DNA of 28,686 nucleotides, taken from positions 1 through 28,686 of the forward strand of contig MTSL01000037.1 in the NCBI GenBank assembly GCA_002794465.1. The letters are read 5' to 3'. Made by a program: the position numbers and the translations under genes. This stretch comes from Paramicrosporidium saccamoebae. Its lineage: Eukaryota > Rozellomycota. Below are positions 9,310-18,096 of the stretch, in pieces; the first letter of the stretch is position 1; each line of letters starts with the position of its first letter. A model generated the notes under the pieces. It was not told the DNA's origin, ran no database searches, and worked only from the letters and a program-made list of their open reading frames with translations.

Positions 9310-9533
9310 CTTGTCAGCTGGTTCAAATCATCGCTGGTATGCCATCTGGCCCAAGTTGTCGCTGGTATGCCGTCTGGCCCAAGTTGTCGCTGGTATGCCG
9401 TCTGGCCCAGGTTGTCGCTGTTATGCCATCTGGCCCAAGTCGTCGTTGGTATGTCGCCCGGTCCAAGTCGTCGTTGGTATGTCGCCCGGTCCAAGTCAAT
9501 ACTAGTATTTCAGCTGGTTCAACCTCCCTTCCC
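9310..9533. repeat. 28-bp minisatellite, about eight units, between TFIIB and isocitrate lyase
   Basis: The trinucleotide that opens each unit (TAT of GTATGCC or its variant) falls at 9338, 9366, 9394, 9422, 9450 and 9478, and again at 9506 in a degraded unit, so the period is exactly 28 bp. Core units read TATGCC-A/G-TCTGGCCCAAG then TTGTCGCTGG. The last regular units change to TATGTCGCCCGGTCCAAG. The flanking units at each end share CAGCTGGTTCAA instead. Every frame is open on both strands through the array because the unit has no stop; 28 is not a multiple of three, so a real coding repeat is unlikely. Units abut with no unique spacers, which rules out a CRISPR. Confidence 0.9.
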
Positions 9534-9603
9534 CAGTAATCCATTTACATTTTAGCTAACCCAAGCCACTAAACAGAGGCTGTTAATAACCACGCGCTAA
9601 CTG

Positions 9604-9697
9604 CCAATTATTAATCGCCAATCACTACCAGACCCAATCACTATCCAACCCAATCGCTACCAGACTCGACCATTGCCCGCTCCAATCACAATAGCAT
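9604..9697 (+). promoter_or_regulatory. 16-bp ladder of CCAAT boxes upstream of isocitrate lyase
   Basis: CCAAT occurs at 9604, 9618, 9634, 9650 and 9682. From 9618 the spacing is 16 bp, with one degenerate unit at 9666. Units include CCAATCACTACCAGAC (9618) and CCAATCGCTACCAGAC (9650). CCAATCA is the preferred HAP/NF-Y core. In yeasts the HAP complex controls respiratory and carbon-source genes, so regulation of isocitrate lyase by it is a reasonable inference. Confidence 0.65.
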
Positions 9698-9730
9698 GAA
9701 TCTAATTATAGCTTCAGACTCTGGACCAAC

Positions 9731-9737
9731 TATAAAT
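9731..9737 (+). promoter_or_regulatory. TATA box of isocitrate lyase
   Basis: TATAAAT at 9731-9737 lies 32 bp before the ATG at 9770. A start site at the usual distance would leave a 5' leader of only a few bases. Confidence 0.6.
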
Positions 9738-9769
9738 CGGCGCGTGCAGCGGGTGTTGTCAGTGTTAGA

Positions 9770-11449
9770 ATGATTGTTGATGCATCTTTTGAAGGTAAGA
9801 TCAAGCAAGCCCATATGGAAGACGTCAAAAAGACTTCGGCTTGGATGTCCAATGAACGCTTTAAAGAACTACAACGCCCGTACACCGCTGAGGAGGTGGT
9901 CTCATTGAGAGGTACCTTTCGTCAAGAATATGCGTCGCAGGCGCAGGCAAAAAAGTTGTGGAAGTTGCTGAAGGAGCATCAACAACGAAAGACGGCCAGC
10001 ACAACATTTGGTGCATTGGACCCGGTTCAAGTCGTACAGATGGGCAAGTATCTCGACACCATCTATGTGTCGGGTTGGCAATGCTCCTCCACCGCCAGCA
10101 CTACAAATGAGCCCGGTCCTGACCTGGCTGATTATCCCATGGACACGGTGCCCAACAAGGTAGAGCAGCTATTTATGGCACAGTTGATGCATGATCGCAA
10201 ACAGTACTCGGAGCGTTTAAAAATGTCAATGGCCGACAAGAAAGGAAATCCTTTCGTTGACTATCTTGCGCCCATGATTGCAGATGCAGATACTGGACAC
10301 GGCGGAACAACTGCCAACATGAAACTTGCCAAGCTGTTTGTGGAACGGGGAGCGGCTGCAGTCCATGTAGAAGATCAGGCCGCAGGAACAAAAAAGTGTG
10401 GACACATGTCGGGAAAAGTGCTAGTGTCGATTCGAGAACACATTGATCGTCTGGTTGCTATGCGGCTCCAATTTGACATTATGGGAACGGAGACTTTGAT
10501 CATTGCTAGAACTGATGCAGAAGCCGCCCGCCTAATCAACAACAACATTGATTGCCGTGACCACCCCTTTATACTCGGCTCCACCAACCCAACTCTTCCC
10601 TCATTAATGGACGTGATGATGGAGGCGGAGAAGGATGGACACAAAGATTTGGCTACGGTTGAGCAAGAGTGGCTCAACAGTGCACGTCTAATGACCTTTG
10701 GCGAGCATGTTGCCGAATTGATGACGGAAGGAGGCATGCCAGTTCATGACATTAGTCAATGGAAGCAGGATTGTCTGAAAATGTCGAATCGACAGGCCCG
10801 ACAGTGGGCCATGAACAAGGGACTGAATCATGTGTCTTGGTGTTGGGAGGCGCCAAGAACTCGCGAAGGATACTATCGTGTCCAAGGAGGCACTGCATAC
10901 TGTATCCATCGAGCCATCCAATATGCACCATACGCCGACATGTTGTGGATGGAAACGGCAAAGCCCATCTATGAGCAAGCCAAGATGTTTGCCGCAGGAG
11001 TGTTGCAGGCTTATCCTGGAAAGCTGCTATGCTACAACCTGTCGCCTTCCTTCAACTGGGACACTGCGGGAATGACTGAATCGGACATGAAAGACTTTAT
11101 CAGCCGACTTGCGAACCTGGGCTTTGTTTGGCAATTTATTACCTTGGCTGGATTCCACATTGACAGTCTGGCCACGGATCGTTTTGCCCGTTCGTTTGTC
11201 AGCGATGGAATGCTCTCGTATGTCCGTGATGTGCAAAGAATGGAGAGAGAGGAGGGCGTTGAGACGCTTGCACATCAAAAATGGTCTGGTGCCGGTTACA
11301 TGGACCTCCTGTTGCACACTGTAACCAAAGGATCCTCAGCTACTGCCGCCATGGGAAAGGGAGTAACGGAGGCCGATTTCCAAAAGAAAATCCCGCTGGC
11401 CGCTGTCAACAATCTGTCCCATGATATTACCAAGATGGTTGCCAAGTAA
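9770..11449 (+). CDS. ICL1: Isocitrate lyase (glyoxylate cycle)
   Basis: Cleaves isocitrate to glyoxylate and succinate, allowing growth on acetate, ethanol or fatty acids. The protein has 559 residues, a full-length fungal size, with no intron needed. N-terminal '[15 protein letters not shown]' is typical of the family. The catalytic loop 'KKCGHM' (208-213) supplies the active-site cysteine (C210), and '[13 protein letters not shown]' (172-184) carries metal/substrate-binding acidic residues. 'NLSPSFNWD' and '[10 protein letters not shown]' are further conserved blocks. It ends in 'KMVAK' with no SKL-like peroxisomal signal, so the enzyme may be cytosolic, as in baker's yeast. The upstream region holds two repeat arrays and a close TATA box, suggesting strong or conditional control. 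The next gene on the same strand starts 46 bp after the stop. Confidence 0.96.
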   Translation: MIVDASFEGKIKQAHMEDVKKTSAWMSNERFKELQRPYTAEEVVSLRGTFRQEYASQAQAKKLWKLLKEHQQRKTASTTFGALDPVQVVQMGKYLDTIYVSGWQCSSTASTTNEPGPDLADYPMDTVPNKVEQLFMAQLMHDRKQYSERLKMSMADKKGNPFVDYLAPMIADADTGHGGTTANMKLAKLFVERGAAAVHVEDQAAGTKKCGHMSGKVLVSIREHIDRLVAMRLQFDIMGTETLIIARTDAEAARLINNNIDCRDHPFILGSTNPTLPSLMDVMMEAEKDGHKDLATVEQEWLNSARLMTFGEHVAELMTEGGMPVHDISQWKQDCLKMSNRQARQWAMNKGLNHVSWCWEAPRTREGYYRVQGGTAYCIHRAIQYAPYADMLWMETAKPIYEQAKMFAAGVLQAYPGKLLCYNLSPSFNWDTAGMTESDMKDFISRLANLGFVWQFITLAGFHIDSLATDRFARSFVSDGMLSYVRDVQRMEREEGVETLAHQKWSGAGYMDLLLHTVTKGSSATAAMGKGVTEADFQKKIPLAAVNNLSHDITKMVAK

Positions 11450-11459
11450 CCACGGAACA

Positions 11460-11465
11460 AATAAA
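11460..11465 (+). terminator. Poly(A) signal of isocitrate lyase inside a 46-bp gap
   Basis: AATAAA at 11460-11465 begins 10 nt after the isocitrate lyase stop (11447-11449) and 30 nt before the next ATG. The end of one transcript and the start of the next must therefore nearly coincide or overlap. Confidence 0.5.
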
Positions 11466-11495
11466 GTGTGGAAATTTGTTTGTTACATTAAACGC

Positions 11496-12410
11496 ATGAT
11501 TGTCAGTCTCTGCTCCATTGGTCTTGCAGTAGTGCTTTACGCCGCCTACAAGGTGGGCTGGTGGGCTTATGTTAGCTTTATCAGACCCATTGACCTGAGC
11601 AAATACCGCAAAGCGCAGTCATGGGCCATGGTCACCGGAGCTACGGACGGGATTGGCCTGGCATTTGCCCAGGTGCTTGCGGAGCATGGCTTTAACATTC
11701 TGCTGGTCAGTCGAAGCAAGGAAAAGCTGGAGAATGTCAAGGAGAAGATCCAAAAGGCCACCAAGGTGCAAGTTGATTACGCCGTTTCCGATGCCATGGA
11801 TGTCTCTGAGGAGAACATTCAAAGTGTCATTGACAAGACTGCGTCTCGCGACATTTCAGTGCTGATTAACAATGTGGGGATTGGTGTGGACGGGATGAAG
11901 CTTCTACATGAGCAGAGAACAAAGAACATTGAGGATGCCGTCACGGTCAACTGTGTCTACCCAACGCTCCTTACTCGGGCCATGGTTCCGGTGCTGCTCC
12001 GCCATCAAGGCCCCAAATTGATGGTCAATCTCTCATCGGTTGCGGCCCTCATCATGAATCCCTTTGCCTCTGTCTATTCTGCCACCAAGGGATACAACCG
12101 CCAATTCTCTCTGGCCCTTTCTGCCGAGTACCACTCCCAGGCCATGGATGTTCTCTGTGTTGAGCCTGGTCTTGTCGAGTCGAACATGACCAAGGTTAAG
12201 CCGTCGCCAGTATGCTGCTCAGCGAGAGAGTGCGCTGAATCGGCGTTGCGCAAGGTGGGAGAGGTAGAGTGTATCCCGCATTGGAAGCATATGATGATGT
12301 ATGCACTGTCCGTGTGCTACAAAGTATTGCCGAGCATCGTGCAGCCTCCATTTGTATCCTACATGGTTGGCACTTTCCGCGCAAAGACTGCCCCTTCCAA
12401 ATCCGACTAG
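11496..12410 (+). CDS. Very-long-chain 3-oxoacyl-CoA reductase (Ifa38/HSD17B12-type SDR)
   Basis: Short-chain dehydrogenase that reduces 3-ketoacyl-CoA in ER fatty-acid elongation, using NADPH. The start is the ATG at 11496 (304 residues); the longer frame upstream overlaps isocitrate lyase. A hydrophobic N-terminal segment (about 3-30) fits an ER membrane anchor and is followed by 'PIDLSKY', typical of this subfamily. The cofactor motif 'TGATDGIG' is at 47-54, 'NNVG' at 125-128, the catalytic Ser at 180/181, and 'YSATK' (Y194, K198) completes the active site. The C terminus has further hydrophobic stretches (about 266-292) and no KKXX retrieval signal. It sits 46 bp behind isocitrate lyase, so its promoter probably lies within that gene's 3' end. 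Related steroid dehydrogenases are the alternative reading. Confidence 0.88.
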   Translation: MIVSLCSIGLAVVLYAAYKVGWWAYVSFIRPIDLSKYRKAQSWAMVTGATDGIGLAFAQVLAEHGFNILLVSRSKEKLENVKEKIQKATKVQVDYAVSDAMDVSEENIQSVIDKTASRDISVLINNVGIGVDGMKLLHEQRTKNIEDAVTVNCVYPTLLTRAMVPVLLRHQGPKLMVNLSSVAALIMNPFASVYSATKGYNRQFSLALSAEYHSQAMDVLCVEPGLVESNMTKVKPSPVCCSARECAESALRKVGEVECIPHWKHMMMYALSVCYKVLPSIVQPPFVSYMVGTFRAKTAPSKSD

Positions 12411-12658
12411 TCCTGGACTCTTAGCGTAAAATTTTGCCCATGGGTGGCCATGAAAATACAGAAACAACAAGTGGGAACCCGATCTGATCTGGTGGTCACG
12501 TAATAAAAGAAAATATGAGATACTCGTATCGTGCCCCTGCGTTGACAGCAGAACGTTGGCATTGTCTCGGGCAATTAGCGCCTATCCAATAGTGCCGATT
12601 CAATAGCCCTGATTCTCTATCAGCAGCTCAATAACGCCAATTCAATAGCACCACTTCA

Positions 12659-14859
12659 ATGGACCAGCTAATACCCATCATCAATAAGCTTCAGGAAGTA
12701 TTCGAAGCCATTGACCCCGACTCGCCTGATGCCGGCATACCGGATGTGGACCTCCCCCGCATTGTCGTGGTCGGTTCGCAGAGCTCTGGAAAGTCGTCCG
12801 TGCTGGAAAGCCTTGTCCAGCGTGATTTTCTTCCCCGTGGCAAAGATATTGTGACCCGAAGACCGCTGGTGCTGCAGTTGCTGCATGTTTCCCAGGGACA
12901 GCGGCCGGAGGAATGGGGAGAGTTTGGCCATCTACCGGGACGACGATTTGCCGATTTCCTGCAGATAAGAAGAGAGATTGAAGAGGATACGGCGCGAATT
13001 GCGGGATCCAACAAGGGCATATCAAGACAGCCCATACATTTGAAGATATATTCGCCGCATGTGGTGAATTTGACATTGGTGGACTTGCCAGGAATTGCAA
13101 AAATCCCCGTGGGAGAGCAGCCGCAGGACATTGAGAGTCAATTGCGTCAATTGGTATTAGAGTACATTTCGCGTCCAAATAGTGTTATTCTGGCAGTTAC
13201 TCCGGCCAACAGCGATCTAGTCAACTCTGATGCACTGCAAATTGCCCGGGAAGTAGACCCAACCGGCGCCCGAACCATTGGCGTACTGACTAAACTCGAT
13301 TTGATGGATGCAGGCACGCATGCCGGAGACATTTTGTGCAACCGTGCGTCATTCCGACTGCAGCTGGGCTTTATTGGCGTGGTGAATCGCAGCCAACACG
13401 ACATTAACGTGAACAAACCAATTGCCGAGGCGATGAGACAAGAAACTGAATTCTTCAGAAACCATGCCCATTACCGGCACATTGCCCATCGCTGTGGGAC
13501 CCAATTCCTCGCCAAGGAGCTGAACAAGGTATTCTTGGCACTCAATGTGTTTAGTTTGTAGATCCTACTGCAGCACATTAGAGATCAGTTGCCAGAACTC
13601 CGAACCCGCATCAACACACTGATTCTTTCAACTCAGAATGAGCTGCAATGTCTCGGTGACCTGGGGTTGCCTGGAAAGGCCCATAGAGGGACACTTCTAC
13701 TCAAGCTAGTCACCAGCTATGTAACCGAATTCAACGAGGCCATTGAAGGCACTCTTCGACGCAACGCCACCTCTGAAGAATTGTAAGATTGCAGTGTTGG
13801 TAATGTTGTAGGACTGGCGGCGCCCGGATCAATTATATTTTTAATGAAGTCTACGCCAATTCCATCAATCAATTCGATGCATCAACGGGACTTACAGTTA
13901 TTGAAGTCAGAAATGCAATCCGAAATGCCTCGGTATTCCCCTAGTGGCCATGTATTGACCAGTAGGGACCGCGACCTGCTCTGTTTGTGCCCGAGGCATC
14001 GTTCGAGGTTTTAGTGAGGAAGCAAATAGCAAAGCTAGAGACACCTGCACAAAAGTGTGCCGACATGGTCTTTGAGGAATTGCAGCGATTAATACACCGG
14101 CTGGACCGTAAGGAATATAGACGCTTCCCGAACTTGTCAGCCAAGATGGTGGAAGTGTCTAATGAACTCTTGCGAGAGCGCTTAGAGCCCACATTGACCA
14201 TGATTGAGAATTTGGTACGAATAGAGATGGCCTACATCAACACAAATCATCCCGACTTTTGTCGAGCGGGAGCCAGTTTCGGCGTGCTTGCCAAAATTGT
14301 GGAGAGTCGGAAACCCAAGTTGCCGTCAAATTCCTCCAAATCCTCTGCCGATGACATTCCCCTGGAGATGGCACCGACTGGCAAGGAAGAGAGTGGATTC
14401 TTGTCCTATCTCTTCCGTGGCCAGCCCATCCCTCAATCCCGGAGCAAACCGACACTGCCAATGAGCTCGAGTTCCCCCATCAAACAACAGAGACCAATGC
14501 CCATCACTCCGGAGCCATCCCCCACCTTTGACTACTCTGACAGTCTTTCTGAAAAGGAAGAGGTAGAGACACAACTAATCATGACGCTGTTGCATTCATA
14601 CTTTCTCATTGTTCGTAAGAATCTCCTCGATGCTGTTCCCAAGGCGATCATGCATTTTCTTGTCAATCACGTAGTAGAGCAATTGGGCACCCGACTAGTA
14701 ACCGATCTATATCGGGAGGAAATGTTTGAAGAGTTACTGGAAGAGGACGAAACTGTAGTACGACAAAGGGCGAGATGCAAAACGGCGTTGGAGGCATATC
14801 GTCAGGCGGCAGGCATACTATCAGATTTGCGAGATTCCGATGTAGTCCGTCCTATTTAA
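12659..14859 (+). CDS. Dynamin-related GTPase, Dnm1/Vps1 type (4 exons)
   Basis: Large GTPase that constricts membranes in mitochondrial and peroxisomal division or in vacuolar traffic. Exons 12659-13528, 13562-13782, 13812-13932 and 13966-14859 give 701 residues. Introns of 33 nt (13529-13561), 29 nt (13783-13811) and 33 nt (13933-13965) all end in TAG. Splicing restores the family sequences '[16 protein letters not shown]', '[15 protein letters not shown]' and '[14 protein letters not shown]'. The GTPase domain has the P loop GSQSSGKS (39-46), the switch DLPG (142-145) and TKLD (211-214). The middle domain follows. A Ser/Pro-rich insert stands in the place of insert B, without a PH domain, and the C terminus is the GTPase effector domain ('[20 protein letters not shown]'). 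The lack of a PH or Pro-rich tail separates it from classical endocytic dynamins. I cannot decide between Dnm1 and Vps1. Confidence 0.93.
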
Positions 14860-15063
14860 ATTTACACAATATATATATTCTGTGATTTAAAAGCGGTTTT
14901 TATCGCAGTTCTGGCTCGAGTCTTGATTTGATTCGGTTTGGTTTTATTTGGCTTGATTTGGGCTTGGTTTTAAACTCTTTAATTTGGTATATTCCAACTC
15001 CAATATAGTTGATCCTTTGTATCCCAACATTCGTACAATCCTTGACCCGCCATGTCTCAACTC

Positions 15064-15774
15064 TCACATGTTTTGGATATAGGGATCAATTACACAAAAG
15101 AGATGGGCTGGGAGACATTCGCTGCGACATAGGGGACATTCGGGACGCATCTTTGTCCAACTAAAAATGCAATCCCAGCAGAATAAATGTCCACATTTTG
15201 TGACGGTTGTCGCTCTTCGTCGCCCCAAACACAGACTACACGTTGCCACCCGCGGTACCTCCTCTATTGTCGATGGAGTGGCTCGCTGAGTGAGCTTAAG
15301 GATGGCCACTGGCAAGGCAGCAATGGCAAGTAATCGGTAGAACATACTGCCATTGGTGTCAGGCGCTCGTCTTGGATGGTAAATATAGCGGAGTGACAAG
15401 ATGCGTCGGATGAGGGTTGGATAGCGTCCTTCCCAATAAAAAAGCACCTTGTTAAAAGATTCAGCGCTCTCAAGCAGCCGCATAAAAGGCATCAGAGTCA
15501 GTACAATACGTTTCCAAACGGGCGGGACAGTGGAATTGATAACATCGACTGGAAGAATTTGACAATACTCTTCCCCAAGAGTCTTTGTTCCTGCCAATGT
15601 GGTAAGTGCATAGTAGAGTGCACTGGATAATGGCAATGTGTCGGCCCCAATCCATCGATAGACATGGCGCATGTTGAGTACCCGACGGAGCTTGTCATCT
15701 AGCTGGTGGATGTAGAATTGGTCTTTCTGATGCGCACGCGCAATGACGCTTGTCTCTGCAAAACCCCACCTCAT
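15064..15774 (-). CDS. PEX10: Peroxin Pex10, RING-finger E3 ubiquitin ligase
   Basis: Component of the peroxisomal membrane ubiquitin-ligase complex that recycles the import receptor Pex5. The ATG is at 15772-15774 (236 residues); upstream of it the frame meets a TGA. N-terminal 'RAHQKDQFY' and 'LTTLAGTKTLGEEYCQIL' are family hallmarks. The hydrophobic middle (about 85-165) corresponds to the membrane region. The C-terminal C3HC4 RING uses C179, C182, C194, H196, C199, C202, C213 and C216. Most Pex10 proteins have about 300 residues or more, so this is a trimmed version, shortened mainly between the membrane region and the RING. A TATATA box lies 39 bp upstream of the ATG. Confidence 0.9.
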   Translation of the reverse strand: MRWGFAETSVIARAHQKDQFYIHQLDDKLRRVLNMRHVYRWIGADTLPLSSALYYALTTLAGTKTLGEEYCQILPVDVINSTVPPVWKRIVLTLMPFMRLLESAESFNKVLFYWEGRYPTLIRRILSLRYIYHPRRAPDTNGSMFYRLLAIAALPVAILKLTQRATPSTIEEVPRVATCSLCLGRRRATTVTKCGHLFCWDCIFSWTKMRPECPLCRSECLPAHLFCVIDPYIQNM

Positions 15775-16217
15775 CTGTCCATATAACAAAGCTAATCAAT
15801 AGTGTGTGAGGGTATATATGCGGTCCAGGGGGTCGCGTAGGGGGGGATAATACCACGGACTGTGTCAGGTGGGAAGAGACGAGATGGGATGAGAGGAGAA
15901 TTTATTCAGTCAATCCAACGACCCTTTTATAGTCTCACAAATCACGTAATAGCCCCCAAATGGTAAAGACCTCATTATCCTTCATCGATTGTTCTGACTA
16001 TCTCCTCTCCAAACTAGGGAACTATCCTCAAATATCCAACTAATCAGTTCTACGTCACACAGGGACCCCCAGTCGAATCTCCACGCCGATTATACAAAAA
16101 GGACAGGCTTTAATTATAAGGGTTGGCAATCAATCCGCTCTGTTACACAGGGGCCCTTGCTCTTGAAATTTTCAGGTTCACTAGCATTGAGCTAGTCTCA
16201 TGCTATGATTTTAATGA
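15775..16217. other. Intergenic region upstream of Pex10, no gene seen
   Basis: This 443-bp gap lies between the Pex10 start and the glucose-6-phosphate isomerase stop, both minus strand. TATATA at 15813-15818 is the probable Pex10 TATA element (39 bp before the ATG). The stretch 15921-15931 (CCCTTTTATAG) resembles part of the dispersed motif described in findings. Nothing else was recognised. Confidence 0.5.
15813..15818 (-). promoter_or_regulatory. TATA-like element of Pex10
   Basis: TATATA lies 39 bp before the Pex10 ATG, close to the distance seen at isocitrate lyase. Confidence 0.4.
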
Positions 16218-17855
16218 CTAATTCCATGCAGACAAAACGTGGCTGATGAGATTGACAGTAGAGGCATCGTGACTAGTACTGGCATTGCCAGTTTCGAGCT
16301 CTTTCAAGACGACATTGGCTAGTTGTTTGCCCAACTCCACCCCCCACTGATCAAACGAATTAATGTCCCACACGATCCCCTGTACAAATATCTTGTGTTC
16401 GTACATGGCAATTAGTGCACCCAGTGTGTAGGGTGAGAGACAGTCGTAGAGGATCGTATTGGTGGGATGGTTTCCGACAAAACTCTTGTGGGTGCGCAGC
16501 AAATTGCGACGGACGGGATCCTCCTTAGCCATCTCTGCATCAACCTGAGCGGCCGTTTTGCCGACCATTAGTGCCTCAGTCTGGGCGATGCAATTAGCCA
16601 AGAGCATCCGATGGTGCATTCCATGGGCAATGGGATTGAGACTCTTTGTACCTGCAATAAAGTCGGCCGGGATCATTTTGGTGCCCTGATGGATTAGCTG
16701 GAAAAATGCATGTTGTCCATTTGTGCCTGGCTCTCCCCAAATGATAGGACCAGTCTGACAGCTCACAGCCTTGCCATTAACAGTGGTAGACTTGCCATTT
16801 GACTCCATATCGCCTTGTTGTAGATAGGCCGGGAAGCGATGTAAATACTGTTCGTAGGGCAGAATGGCATGGGTTTGGGCACCATGGAAATTGTTGTACC
16901 AAATGCCCAGCAGTGCCAAGATCACTGGGAGGTTCTTTTCGAGGGGTGCAGTCCGGAAATGCTCATCCATAAAATGTGCTCCTTCCAGTAGCTCAGTGAA
17001 TCTCTCTGATCCAATGGACAGCATAATGGATAGTCCCACACCCGACCACAGCGAATAGCGTCCACCCACCCAATCCCAAAATTGGACCATATTCTCTTCA
17101 GCAATTCCAAACTGTGCCACTGCCTCTCGGTTTGTAGACACGGCCACAAAGTGCTTAGCCACTGCCTCGGCTGGATGGTGCTGCAGGAACCAGGATTTGG
17201 CTGACACGGCGTTGGTCATGGTCTCTGCCGTTGTAAAAGTTTTGCTGACAATGATGAACAGCGTCGTCTCTGCCACCACCTGTTTTAACGTCTCTGCCAT
17301 ATGTGTTCCGTCAATGTTGGAGACGAAATGAACGCGCAAGTCGGCAGAATAGTGTTTCAATGCCTCACAGACCATTACCGGTCCCAAATCAGAGCCACCA
17401 ATGCCAATGTTTACCACATCGGTAATCCGCTTTCCCGTTGCGCCCACCCATTGTCCATTGCGGATCTGCTCGCTGATTCGTTTCATCACAGCAAGTTCCG
17501 CCTGGACCAGAGGCATGACGTCCTGTCCATCGACCATGATGGGAGTGCCAGCAGTGTTCCGGAGGGCGATATGGAGAACAGAGCGGTTCTCAGTCACATT
17601 GATGGGCTTTCCTGCAAACATGTCCTCTCTCTTTCCCTCCACCCCAACCTCTCTGGCTAATTCAAACAGCAATCGCATCGTCTCCTCAGTCACCAAGTTT
17701 TTACTATAGTCCAACAAGAATGGAGACAATTTGACAGAGTAATCAGAGAAACGTGCTGGGTTGGTGCGAAAGAGGGTGCGCATGTCGAGGTTCTTTCCCT
17801 CCTTGTCATAATGAGCAGTAAGTCGTCCCCAAACACTCAGTTCTGTTGGCATCAT
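16218..17855 (-). CDS. PGI1: Glucose-6-phosphate isomerase
   Basis: Glycolytic and gluconeogenic enzyme that interconverts glucose-6-phosphate and fructose-6-phosphate in the cytosol. Of two adjacent ATGs (17853-17855 and 17850-17852) the first is taken, giving 545 residues, a normal length, with no introns. Conserved blocks in order are '[11 protein letters not shown]', '[14 protein letters not shown]', '[13 protein letters not shown]', the family signature '[14 protein letters not shown]', '[19 protein letters not shown]' with the active-site Glu and His region, and the C-terminal signature '[15 protein letters not shown]'. It is on the same strand as the PPR gene upstream, with a 241-bp gap that holds a copy of the dispersed motif. 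Confidence 0.97.
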   Translation of the reverse strand: MMPTELSVWGRLTAHYDKEGKNLDMRTLFRTNPARFSDYSVKLSPFLLDYSKNLVTEETMRLLFELAREVGVEGKREDMFAGKPINVTENRSVLHIALRNTAGTPIMVDGQDVMPLVQAELAVMKRISEQIRNGQWVGATGKRITDVVNIGIGGSDLGPVMVCEALKHYSADLRVHFVSNIDGTHMAETLKQVVAETTLFIIVSKTFTTAETMTNAVSAKSWFLQHHPAEAVAKHFVAVSTNREAVAQFGIAEENMVQFWDWVGGRYSLWSGVGLSIMLSIGSERFTELLEGAHFMDEHFRTAPLEKNLPVILALLGIWYNNFHGAQTHAILPYEQYLHRFPAYLQQGDMESNGKSTTVNGKAVSCQTGPIIWGEPGTNGQHAFFQLIHQGTKMIPADFIAGTKSLNPIAHGMHHRMLLANCIAQTEALMVGKTAAQVDAEMAKEDPVRRNLLRTHKSFVGNHPTNTILYDCLSPYTLGALIAMYEHKIFVQGIVWDINSFDQWGVELGKQLANVVLKELETGNASTSHDASTVNLISHVLSAWN

Positions 17856-18096
17856 CAATACGCCTATATCTTTAATTAAATCTTTATCCGCAATCCCAAT
17901 GTATACGGATCAAGAAGGGTCGCATCCCTAACCTCGCAGTTTTATTAAAGTATGTTCCATATAGGAAGCCATCCTTAATATGATTGGAATGGATTCTAAG
18001 ATCGTTATCCGGGTCGGGTTCACCAGTGATATGCGGATACTGTTTAATAGGGTCTTTCCTTTCAATCTCACAATGACTATATTTAAATGTTTGTAA

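Noticed and set aside
9310-9533. CRISPR-like array
   Set aside because: The 28-bp units abut directly with no unique spacers, and the window is eukaryotic.
9270-9555. Overlapping ORFs of 60-90 codons on both strands across the 28-bp array
   Set aside because: They follow from a stop-free repeat unit; 28 bp is not a multiple of three and no start or domain is convincing.
11421-11495. Longer N terminus for the 3-oxoacyl-CoA reductase
   Set aside because: It would begin inside the isocitrate lyase coding region at a non-ATG codon. The ATG at 11496 gives a normal membrane anchor.
12659-14859. Dynamin gene read as a frameshifted pseudogene because the frame breaks three times
   Set aside because: Each break is removed exactly by a GT..TAG segment of 29-33 nt, and splicing restores conserved dynamin sequence.
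11496-14859. A dedicated biosynthetic or defence gene cluster
   Set aside because: Neighbouring genes belong to unrelated housekeeping pathways on both strands, with no repeated domain logic or mobile-element boundaries.
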